A stretch of 64,000 nucleotides of DNA, taken from NCBI GenBank assembly GCA_964017235.1, contig OZ024927.1, positions 47,249,293 through 47,313,292 of the forward strand, in the 5' to 3' direction. The DNA comes from Sabellastarte sp. h YS-2021. Lineage: Eukaryota > Annelida > Polychaeta > Sabellida > Sabellidae. Positions 1 through 9,040 of this stretch are shown one piece after another. Position numbers and translations under genes: made by a program. Under the pieces are notes generated by a model, which was not told the origin of the DNA, did not search any database, and was given only the letters and a program-made list of their open reading frames with translations. Positions within the stretch are counted from its first letter, which is position 1. Each line of letters opens with the position of its first letter.

Positions 1-112
1 CTACCAATAAACCAAATGTGAGCTCTCTATATGTAAACTTTATCTGATGCAACAAGGGCATTCATACTTCCACAAATATATTCCAGTCCAAGATTTAACA
101 CCAAACTCAAAT
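1..112. repeat. Left arm of a long inverted repeat
   Basis: This stretch is the near-perfect reverse complement of 1938-2030; the left arm has about 18 extra bases near position 50-67. The words GAGCTCTCTATATGTAAAC and CCAAGATTTAACACCAAACT can be followed in both arms. Together the arms bracket a LINE remnant and a minisatellite. The window edge hides what lies outside, so I cannot say whether these are transposon termini or a local inversion-duplication. Confidence 0.8.
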
Positions 113-304
113 TCATTTACGGATGCAGATATAATTTTCAATATACTACTGACTAGTCTAATCAATTATATCTCTGTGAACTGTCAGTGCTGAAAATAAG
201 AATTACTATCAGGCAAATAGTAAATGGTCTACAAGATTGAATACAGTAAGGATTAAATTCCTTTTAGTTCATCTTTTGATGGAGACAAGGCACAATAAAA
301 GGTG

Positions 305-592
305 AATGAAAGTTACTACAAAATAAGTCAGTGATACAAAATAAGTTGTCTATAGAGCAGCTTATTTTGTATTATCACTTATTTTGTATCACCCCGAAAT
401 CTTGTCAAAATTCTGTGCACCGTTTTGTAACATATTAAGTCAACTGTTGATACAAAATAAAGTTGGCCAAGTAATACAAAATAAGGCAATGTACTACAAA
501 ATAAGTTGGTAATACGAAATAAGTCAAAAATTGATACAAAATAAGTCAGGTAATACAAAATAAGTTGTTGATACAAAATAAGTTGTTACAAT
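305..592. repeat. Minisatellite built on TACAAAATAAGT, partly inverted
   Basis: About ten irregular units of the form (GA/AA)TACAAAATAAGT(C/T) spaced roughly 20 nt apart. Units at 360-395 are inverted (CTTATTTTGTAT), so the block can fold on itself. The last three units reappear at 2928-2990. Any reading frame across this block is only repeat translation. Confidence 0.8.
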
Positions 593-599
593 GTTGCCT

Positions 600-1940
600 C
601 TAACGGACTTGAAAATGTAAGTCAATCAGCCTATAAGCAAGGTCACTCGACCGAAACTGCACTACTGTCTATTAAAAATGAAGTCCACCTTGCTCTTGCT
701 AGAGGTGAAGCTACTGCAGTTGTTCTCTTGGACCAATCAGCAGCATTTGACACCATTGATCATGGTATGCTTATTGAGTGTTTGAGTTCCTGGTTTGGTG
801 TTGGAGGCGTGGTTCTGAACTGGTTCAAGTCGTACCTGTGTGACCGCTATCAGTGCATCAAGATTGGTTCTATTTTATCTGATGCTAAAAGGCTATTGTA
901 CGGTGTGCCCCAGGGCTCTGTCCTGGGGTCGATCTTGTTCTCATTATACACTACCCCCCTCAGTAAAGTTATTCAAAATCATCCTGGCATATGTTTCCAC
1001 TTTTATGCGGACGACACACAGTTATATGTTCATCTCACACATAACCATGCCACTCAGGCCTTTGATAGACTGAAAAACTGCTTGGATGATGTCAGTTTTT
1101 TTCCCAGTTAATATACTTGGTAACCTCCTTTCACCTGTTGATGCAATTAAGAACTTAGGTGTCTGGTTTGACTCTGATTTTTCCTTCTCTTGCCATGTCA
1201 GGAATATCTGTAAGGCTAGTTTTGTTCATATCAGGGATTTAAAGCGACTCAGAGGATATCTAACACATGAAGCTGCTCTTTTGGCTGCAAATGCCTTGGT
1301 GGGCAGTCGTCTTGACTACTGTAATTCCTTGTTCAGAGGTCTCTCTGATCTAGAAATTGCGGAGGCTCCAATGTGTTCAGAACAGTCTTGCAAAAATTGT
1401 GGCTAATACTACCAAGTACTCACATATCACTCCTGTAAGAAAGAGTCTTCATTGGCTGCCTGTCTTGCATCGCTCTGTCTTCAAGACAGCCCTGATGGTG
1501 TACAAGTTTCTACATAGTGGCCATCCAAAATACTTTGAACCTTTCCTTAAACCCAGACATAGTGTGTATAGAACACGTAGGAGTCAATCTGATGGTGTGC
1601 TGCTTGAGGTCCCACATTGTGCTTCAATATATAAGTCTAAAAAGCATTTTGGCCTTAGCTTTGCATATGATGCCCCAAGGATTTGGAATGATCTCCCTGA
1701 TGATGTACGCTCAGCTAAATCTCTCTCCTCATCAGAAAAAAGTTGAAAACTTACCTCTTTGAAAAAGCTTACCCACCCTAGATTATTCCTAGTTTTTCAT
1801 TTTGTCTCTCTGTGGTGTCGACCCCTGCAATGTCCCTGATTTAACGATTACGATCTCTGATTTTGGCTTTCTGCGTCTTAGAGTCTATCATTAGATAGAG
1901 ATTAAGCGCTATAAAAGTACTATTAGAATTAGAATTAGAA
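600..1940 (+). mobile_element. Degenerate non-LTR retrotransposon (LINE, CR1/L2-like) reverse transcriptase remnant
   Basis: The open frame from about 622 reads QSAYKQGHSTETALL, then RT motif A (LDQSAAFDTIDH, 728-763), motif B (GVPQGSVLGSILF, about 900-940) and catalytic motif C (FYADDTQLY, about 1000-1030). After 1105 the frame jumps: roughly 50 residues are missing before the thumb-like part (1110-1360). A second frame break near 1360 leads to the C-terminal block LHWLPV ... WNDLPDDVR (to about 1745). The 3' end carries AGCGCTATAAAAG followed by ATTAGA repeats, the usual tail of this LINE group. The same tail appears inverted at 6408. The 5' half (endonuclease) is absent, so this is a dead 5'-truncated copy. 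The clade is inferred from motif style only. Confidence 0.85.
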
Positions 1941-2030
1941 CTTGAGTTTGGTGTTAAATCTTGGACTGGAATATATTTGTGGAAGTCAGATAAAGTTTAC
2001 ATATAGAGAGCTCAGATTTGGTTTATCAGT
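1938..2030. repeat. Right arm of the long inverted repeat
   Basis: Reverse-complement partner of 1-112, beginning directly at the LINE tail and ending at GTTTATCAGTAG. Identity is high, with one 18-nt length difference. Confidence 0.8.
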
Positions 2031-2927
2031 AGAAACAGTAGCATAAGAAGGTTAAAATGCTGAAACAGGTTGCAACAAACATGTTGTTTCCCGATAAAAA
2101 ATAGCATCAGAGATGGTCAGATCCCACAGCCTTGGAAAAATCAATGAACTAAGTGAGATTAGATGTTAAAATGTTCACTTCGTACACTCAAGAAACATCT
2201 GCCTAAATATTATATTCATGTTCAACATTACAAGTAAAAGTTATATGGAGCATTGATGTAAGACTATGAAGTTGAACAATACACCTGTCCCCCGGCCAAT
2301 GTTCATGTGAAGTATCAACCTTTTAAAGACTATAAAGATCAGCATTGCTATGACAAGCTCAAAGGTCAACATGTTACACTGTACATTGCTAACCTCTACT
2401 CCCTAACCAATATCTCTTCCAAGTATCAACATCCTACACCTTACACTTTGAAAGATATGGCCCGGATAAGATTTTTAAGATCAAATGTCAAATCAAGGTC
2501 ATACTATGATGCTGCACACCTACACTCCTTAACCAATGTCTCTCAATGTCTCTATCAAGGTTCAACATCTTACTCCTTATGTTTTATGAGATACAGCAGG
2601 GATGAGTTATTACTGAAGCCAGCCCATCCACTTGGCTGAGAGACCCAACTGCCCAGCCTGACACCAATACCTGGGTAACAACAATACCTGCACAGTGTAA
2701 AAGCTACATATGTCCCAAATACTGTTTTGCAAAATGTCCAATTCTATAGACAACAGACAAAAGTTAATCACATGTCAACTCAGCATTATTCAATAGAATA
2801 TAGAGAAGGTGGCACATTTGTTGATCCATTGGTAGCATTAAGCATTTGTTATGTATCAGAAAGAAAACAAGAATTACTTTGTATCATTTTAATAACCAAA
2901 ATCTTTGCAATACTAAAATTTCAGGGA
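2031..2927. other. Intergenic, no gene recognised
   Basis: An open frame of 110 codons on the plus strand (2307-2639) lacks any recognisable domain. It lies over loosely repeated text (ACTCC(C/T)TAACCAAT(A/G)TCTCT at about 2398 and 2525), so I do not call a gene. Nothing else is recognised. Confidence 0.5.
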
Positions 2928-2990
2928 TAAATAATACGAAATAAGTCAGGTAATACAAAATAAGTCGTTGATACAAAATAAGTTGTTACA
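2928..2990. repeat. Second block of the TACAAAATAAGT minisatellite
   Basis: Three units followed by TTGTTACA and CCTCTAA, matching the right end of the first block (546-605), which also ends TTGTTACA then CCTCTAA. The two blocks therefore look like duplicated ends around the LINE and inverted-repeat region. Confidence 0.75.
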
Positions 2991-3509
2991 GGCCCCCTCT
3001 AATGTATGTGACCTGGGCATTACTTGGCCATCAAAAGGAAGGAGTACCTGCAAGAGTTTTGAACATTATGTTGTTGCCACCGTGGCAAAAGATGAAGAGG
3101 GATGAAGACATTGGAAGAACAATAAAGAATCCGCCAAGAACATAGAGGAATTTACTATTCACATACTGTATATGTGCCATTATAATGTGCTACTCTCTGA
3201 CCGGGGCATTACTTGCTTCCTGTGCGACCTATACTGATGAGACCATTACAAATTTAGAACTTTGATAAAACAGGCATATTTTGGTAATTATCAGCAATTT
3301 TATTGAAATAAATGTCGAGCCATAACAGTAATTATTCTAAAAAATAATTGCTGTTATTAATGTGACAAATCTATCCATAACTCAAGCATCCCAAACAACA
3401 ATTTAATAACTGTAATATATGACTGCAAAATGTTTGTCAAAATGAACATTTTTCTGTGTGATCAATTGTTAAAACTTTATAAACTGTAAGAATTGAATAA
3501 AACAAGACC
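2991..3509. other. Intergenic, no gene recognised
   Basis: AT-rich sequence. One small hairpin is visible (AACAGTAATTATT at about 3323 against AATAATTGCTGTT at about 3343). No coding signal. Confidence 0.5.
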
Positions 3510-3790
3510 AAAAGGTGTTTAGGTCCCCTAGCGCGAGGGCAAAGCCATCAGAGACACGAGTAGTGCACTAGAATTTACAAAAGTCTGGGGACACAAAGAA
3601 ATTCCAACTAAGACACATCCCCAACTGGTCTAGAACTCAGATAGGTCACCCATCCAAGTACCAATGTAGCCCATTGCCGCTTAACTTCAGTGAGCAGACA
3701 AATACTCATCACGCTGCACCACAACTGATGAAAGTCTGGAAACAAAAAAATAAGTGATCTGTAGAAGCGCGAGCTCTTTTGAGGCTCTTG
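3510..3790 (-). mobile_element. 5S-rRNA-derived repeat (SINE3-like)
   Basis: Read on the minus strand, about 3630-3700 resembles the 3' half of eukaryotic 5S rRNA: GAAGTTAAGC, then GGGC, then GGTACTTGGATGGGTGACC. The 5' half of 5S, including most of the internal promoter, is not convincingly present, so this is not a functional 5S gene. 5S-headed retroposons (SINE3 type) or a dispersed 5S pseudogene both fit. Outer borders are approximate. Confidence 0.6.
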
Positions 3791-4004
3791 CTTAAAAATT
3801 ACTTACAACAAAGTCATGGTTTATTCAACATATGCTAGGCCTTTGATATTCCCTCAGACATCAGGTATGAAGATGTCACTCTGTAGCTGTACATGTACCT
3901 CTTTCTGTACCCGCCAAGAACGATAAAAGGCAATCCAATAATACTAGGAAATCACTCAGAGAGCACAAAACTCTGCCAAACAGTTCATTTCCACCTCTAT
4001 TATC

Positions 4005-4128
4005 CTAAAAAACTGGATCTAGACGCTGATCAAGATCACCACCAAAATCCAATCACCAAAAAAAAAAAAAAAACAGACTGTAAACAAAAGTCACACAACA
4101 CATAACCTCCCTGATGGAGGTAATAATT
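4005..4128. repeat. Dispersed repeat with GATCA-GATCACCACC core
   Basis: Contains CTGATCAAGATCACCACC and an A-rich stretch, and ends ACCTCCCTGATGGAGGTAAT, a short palindromic end. Related text recurs in intron 3 of copies 1 and 2, at 43386-43560 and at 58435-58870. It looks like one old interspersed family. Its class is not determined. Confidence 0.6.
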
Positions 4129-4635
4129 GGAATCGGTTAAATGTAAAAACCACCAGAACTCCTTTATTTCTGGATCAATTTTAATTTTGTTCTCACCATT
4201 TTTATCCACTAGTTGAACATAATGTAATGTTTATGGGGCCCCAAAGTGACCTAGTCAACAGTCCATTATTTTCAAATATGGGACACTTATGAGGCTATTA
4301 ACCTATTTAAATTATATCCCTATAACACTCTCAGAAAGAAAAACAATTGTAACTCTCAGGTTGCACGAACTCTTACCTCTGAGTTTGTATATTTTGATAT
4401 ATATATGAGGTGTCATTTGGAGTAAATCTATAATTTTTGCACCTAAAAATCTGCAGTTACCGAGATTAATTTGATATTGGATAAATAATTGGTATTATTT
4501 AAGGTATCTCAGTTGAAAATTTTTCATCTGCTTTGATTAGTATATCACACCATGAAGTTTTGTATTATTACTGTAAAATATAAAAGAAAAAATGCATTTG
4601 AGGAGATACATTAAGCCGAGAATTTAAGGTCTCTA
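4129..4635. other. Intergenic, no gene recognised
   Basis: AT-rich, no open frame of note and no repeat I recognise. Confidence 0.5.
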
Positions 4636-4775
4636 TAATAGCCAGGGTCATATTGGGACAGTCCATCAGCATTGCAACTTGTGGGAGTCAGACTCACAGA
4701 GGATGAGAGCCTGTGATTAGATGTCAAACTGGCTTACTACCAAGCCACCGAGGACCTTGGCTTCATATTCAAGGT
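4636..4775 (-). mobile_element. tRNA-derived SINE, family 2
   Basis: On the minus strand it starts GTCCTCGGTGGCTTGGTAG (A-box-like) and continues to GTGAGTCTGACTCCCAC (degenerate B box), then CAATATGACCCTGGCT. A second copy in the same orientation sits at 35255-35390. It differs from the V-like SINE family in this window. No target-site duplication was found. Confidence 0.6.
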
Positions 4776-5839
4776 ATGGCTCCATATGTGCGTAAAGGTG
4801 AATTATAATTACTACAATTTTTACCTCTTCTGCTTGGAATAAATATATTTGAAATATGCACACAATTTTTGTGTAAAAAGTGAAAAGCGAGCGAAAAAAG
4901 AGAGACATCTTTTTATATGTGTAGCACCTTTTACTCATTCACATATGGGTCACATTCCATTTAAAGATTTAAAGACAAACATAGAGGTTTAAGTCTTAGT
5001 TCCATATTCACGAATTGGCCCAGACCATTGACGATTTTGAAGTTGGGAGCATTTTTTTCCAAGTTCTTATAGGTCTGGAAGCAAAATTAAGAAGTCCAGC
5101 TAGGTCGGAAAGGACTTTACACATGTTTAATGTATATATTTTGGAAAAGTCAGATGCATTTCCCCCGACCCCCCGATGTTCAGCCCGACCTATCTTAATG
5201 TCATTAAGTCAAATCATAGAGGTCAAGAAACACTCAAAATAGATCCTAGGCTTTTGGTCGGGTTGAAGTCGAATTAAAGTCAGATAGATAATGGTTAAAA
5301 GTCCTGGGGACTCCAAGTAAGGATGGGGATTTTTGCTAAAGGTTCCCAGGACAATCTAGTAGTTCCAGACTGATCCCAAGGGTGTGGATGCATTTGAACT
5401 TTTGCATATTTTCGGCACCAAACCCTTTATGCAAACGTATTTACGCCACTACTAGATGTGTATCAGGTGAATTTTAACGTTTTAGAGGTTCATTACATTA
5501 AATTTATATCTATATAAAGGTTAGCGTCTTTGTTTCAATCACCTTTATATATTTTATTAAACGAACAACATATTAAAAATAAATATACTAGATATGTACA
5601 GGACATTTTTGCCAAAAATGAGTTAACTCTATTATTCCATAAAAATGCGGAAAATGTGTTGTACACTTGTGGTACATTAAAAGTACCTTATCCTGAATTT
5701 ATCCCTAACAAAAATATCCAGTTCAAAGTAACCATCCAGTTCCAGTAACTCATAGTTTTTTCTGCCTTTGATTTAAAGAGAGTCACAGTTTTAAATTTGG
5801 CTCGGTTTTATGACCGATAGTGAATGTGGTGAATAGTGC
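4776..5839. other. Intergenic, no gene recognised
   Basis: Small open frames only (longest about 75 codons), none resembling a known domain. Nothing further seen. Confidence 0.5.
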
Positions 5840-6149
5840 AAAGACGCAAGTATTGCAGTTGATGGCTCACAAAGAAAATTCCCTCAACTAACTTTGTATC
5901 AAAGCTCTTTTACCTCACCAGCACAACAAAATGAGTGGCCAACAATTATTAAATCTGCAATTAAAAAGGGTTGAAAATTGATTGTGATAATGATTGTAAA
6001 TGACAAGACTCAAATACATTACAGAGACCATTTCATAACTTTACAAACATCATTTCATAGCATGATTCATAACAACAAAAACTTTGACGTTGAAGTACAT
6101 TATAAACTGTCTGCTCCCATTAGTGTTTAGTGGTAGGATTACCAAGGAA

Positions 6150-6400
6150 CGATATTACTAGTCCTGTCTTCTCTATGGTCGAGTGGTTTGGGTGTAGGAC
6201 TTCAAACTAAAAGATTTGGTGTTTGATCCCAAGCCAGATCATAATTTTGAAAAACGTTCTTTACACAAGTGTGTCATTTCACATATAAATAGTTCACATC
6301 ACCAGTCTCGGAGGTAAGCTTGCATATGACTCTCATTTTGTCCAGGGGACTAGAAGCAGTTGTTTCATGCCACAGAAACAGGAAATAAACACTGGCCATA
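6150..6400 (+). mobile_element. tRNA-Leu-like SINE, family 3
   Basis: Head TGGTCGAGTGGTTTGGG fits an A box and GTGTTTGATCCC fits a B box with one mismatch, at tRNA-like spacing. A diverged counterpart occupies the same place in the second unit (22230-22440), so the insertion predates the tandem duplication. Confidence 0.6.
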
Positions 6401-6407
6401 TGTATCA

Positions 6408-6880
6408 TTCTAATTCTAATTGGGCTTTTATAGCGCTTAATCTACCCATATAAGATGACTCTAAGGCGCAACAAAACCAGAAGAGCAGTAGACCAAATTC
6501 CAGTATCCAGAGACAGAAGAGGGGTCAAGCACCACAGAGAACACCAGGGGTTGATCCAGACTAAGGTGGGTATGCTTTGGTGTACAGGTAGGTTTTAAGC
6601 TGCTTTCTGAAAGAGGCCAAGGATGGAGAGGCACGGATTTCATCTGGAAGAGCATTCCAAACAGTGGGAGCATCAAAAGCAAAACTATTATCAAATTGCT
6701 TGATATATTTATGAACAAAAGGGTAAAACTTTGGAATGACAAGGAAATTGCCACCACTTTGATTAAGCCTGGTGCTGTAAGAACTGGTGTAGGCAGAAAG
6801 ATATGGAGCAAAATACCTAAGAAAACCTGTGTGAAAGAACTTGAAAACAAGTGTGGCTGTCTTATCATTAAATATTAAAG
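6408..6880 (-). mobile_element. LINE 3'-end remnant
   Basis: Minus-strand reading gives the C-terminal LINE block (FDAPTVWNALPDEIRASPS, then FRKQLKTYLYTKAYPP). It continues to the 3' tail AGCGCTATAAAAGCCC with ATTAGAAT repeats at 6408-6430. No RT motifs remain. Frames are interrupted. Text from its middle recurs at 60990-61290. Confidence 0.75.
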
Positions 6881-7140
6881 CAAAAACCTGAAGTGAGGTA
6901 AAATATGATCAAAACTTATGTCAAGAATAACAAAGAAACAATGCAAGTGATCATAGTTTTGAAGTTAACAGATAGCGAAGCTCCTCATGTATGCTTTAAA
7001 TAATTGAGAAACCTTAAAAAGAGGTTTATGTTGTCACATAATAATCAATTGTCAGCCTATTTCACCAGAGCAATTAAAAGAAGTCAACAAACTATTTGGA
7101 TCCAATCACAAGATATTTCTTCTCACTGTAAAAACCCATA

Positions 7141-8170
7141 AGCAATTTCTGGGAAAAAGAGGGATCAAGAGTCGACCAATCAACAAATCTAGAACTACGT
7201 CGCCAGTAAATATTTGGATCCCATCACGTGACCAGAACTACAGAGTATAAAAGGCAGCAACAAGCAAAGGTTTTCATTGTCAATCGGGCCTGACCCCCGG
7301 GGACTGACTGGCTGAACTGCCTGACATCCCACACAATGGAAGCATCTGAGCCTAACCCCCGCTGATGCTGTCACTAAAAGAAAAAATACTAAAAGAAAAA
7401 CAATTGTATCTTAGAGATAAATAAATAAAAAAATTTTTTTCAGGTTCACGGTATCACCTGGTAAGTTGGTAAGTCACGGATACCTGGTAAGTTGGTACCT
7501 CAAACTGGTAAGTCGGTAAATTTTACTGGTAAGTTGGTAAGTTTCACCTGAAAAGAGTAATCGCTACCTACGGTAACAACAACAGAAAACAATTTATTCA
7601 AGCAAAACCTTAGGGTTCCAGCCCTTCTCAGGGCTACCGCAGCTGTAGTTCTCTTGAACTCCTGTGGTGGAAGAAAGAAGAAGATGAAGAAGAAGATGTC
7701 CTGAAACAAGAAAAGAAGAAAAAGAAGACAGACATACAGCCTACTGAAACCCGAACCTGCAGCACGGGTGTCACACATACACACAAAAGAAAAAAGTCAG
7801 GCAAAAGACACCAACCCCAAGGTGTCAGACCTTATCCGTCTGCGGTGGATACTATAGAACTATAGGTTTTCATTGTCACATGAGAGAGTGTCAGAAGCAC
7901 GTCTCCCTATGCTTGTTTGCACAGGATATAACATTTTCAATGAAAATTTCATATTTGAAAATGGCTTTTTCATTCATAATCTGAAACAGACATACATTGA
8001 TTTATTTCTTATATAATATTGAAACAAAAAACGTGAAAACTATAATCAAAATAACAAAAAAATAAGTTTGGACATTTTGGTCACGTGATGGGATCCAAAT
8101 ATTCAGCCTTGACCTAGTTTAAAAATTGTTTATTGGTCGACATTTGATCCTCTTTTTTCCCCAGAAATTC
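7141..8170. mobile_element. Foldback element with about 90-nt inverted arms
   Basis: 7141-7232 and 8079-8170 are inverted copies of each other. Matching landmarks are AATTTCTGGG, GGATCAA, GTCGACCAAT and, at the inner end, ATATTTGGATCCCATCACG in both arms. The arms enclose about 850 bp with a GGTAAGTTGG minisatellite, a purine-rich tract and no intact gene. A partial arm-like word (TATTTGGATCCAATCAC) lies just outside at about 7094. No target duplication was identified. Confidence 0.75.
7441..7556. repeat. GGTAAGTTGGTAAGT minisatellite
   Basis: Seven or eight copies of (T/A)GGTAAGT(T/C) are interspersed with CACC/CACGG words, inside the foldback element. The tandem GTAAGT words mimic 5' splice donors, but there is no exon nearby. 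Confidence 0.75.
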
Positions 8171-8503
8171 ATCAAAAACTGTAATTACAATACCGACTGC
8201 AAGCCTGGTAGTGGGGTTCTGTTTCTCAGTCCTGTCTGTTTATCAGTTTGGCTTGTCAGGACCTGCTACGGCTTGTCTGTTAGGGGTTTAGAGCTTGTCG
8301 TAATACTTCTACGACTGGTCGTGCAATAAATGTCCCCGACCAAAAGTCTTGTCAGGATGGCCATTACGACCTGTCTGTAACTGTACCATCCTGTCGGGGA
8401 TAGCATAACTGACTCAGCATTTTCGCGCACTTTTTCCCACCACCCTACAACTTTTGCAACCAACCCAAGGGTCGAAGGGTCGGCTCCAGTGGAACACCTG
8501 CAT
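8171..8503. mobile_element. Non-autonomous element end related to the Harbinger element
   Basis: Rich in CTTGTC(A/C)GG and CCTGTC words, and ends AGTGGAACACCTGCATAA at 8488-8505. The same end (AGTGGAACACCCCCATAA) closes the PIF/Harbinger element near 26855, whose subterminal DNA also carries CTTGTC repeats. The left end was not found. Confidence 0.5.
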
Positions 8504-8837
8504 AAACACCATGTTTTGTTCAACAGGAAGCCAATGCAATAATTAGGTACAAATAATATTTTGATTGTTACTTTTGCGCATTAGGGACACACCCCTCTGT
8601 TTAAACTTTACAACAAAAATTCTATGGCAGGAAATAAATGAACAGTAGACACAATCAGACAGCAAGTACATGAATGTTTCCCTTTCAGTAACTGAAGTCT
8701 GTGTTAAGATATGTCCTCAGTGAATTCAATATGTTACCATGATCTGGATTAGAACCCACATCAAATGTCATGACATTAATTTATGTCACTTTTGTCATTA
8801 ATTGTGTCACTTCAATTGGTAGAAATTGGTGACAAGC

Positions 8838-8864
8838 AAATCTAAGTAAATTACTCCAAATGAC
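8838..8864 (+). promoter_or_regulatory. 27-nt block identical upstream of copies 1 and 2
   Basis: A 27-nt block centred on AAGTAAATTACTCC is identical to 27357-27383 while surrounding upstream DNA has diverged. It lies 155 nt before the start codon (157 in copy 2). Candidate regulatory element; no factor is assigned. Confidence 0.45.
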
Positions 8865-8931
8865 TGTGTCATTATGTGCTTTTAAAACTGTTTATTCAGC
8901 ATTTATCCAAAAACAGGTTCAACAACCATTG

Positions 8932-8939
8932 TATATAAA
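8932..8939 (+). promoter_or_regulatory. TATA box, AChBP-like copy 1
   Basis: TATATAAA about 60 nt upstream of the start codon. The equivalent box in copies 2 and 3 has nearly the same spacing. This fits a short 5' UTR. Confidence 0.7.
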
Positions 8940-8992
8940 GGTGGAGGTTACTATTTGCTGAGCTGTTATTTGGGATTTGCATTCTTCCAGTC

Positions 8993-9040
8993 ATGATTCT
9001 GAGTGTTATACTTTTGTGTGGATTTTATGGCCTTTCTCAG
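8993..9040 (+). CDS. Copy 1 exon 1: signal peptide
   Basis: 48 nt, 16 codons, ends CAG before GTTGGT. Encodes the hydrophobic leader only. The upstream in-frame position that is ATG in copy 2 reads TTG here, so the start is not ambiguous. Confidence 0.88.

Noticed and set aside
379-576. Minus-strand open frame through the first minisatellite
   Set aside because: Pure translation of the TACAAAATAAGT repeat.
2307-2639. 110-codon open frame as a host gene
   Set aside because: It covers low-level internal repetition and shows no domain, splice context or codon pattern.
3620-3727. Functional 5S rRNA gene
   Set aside because: The 5' half and internal promoter are not preserved and there is no T-run terminator at the right place.
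7500-7784. 94-codon minus-strand frame inside the foldback element
   Set aside because: Built from a purine-rich tract and the GGTAAGT minisatellite; low complexity.
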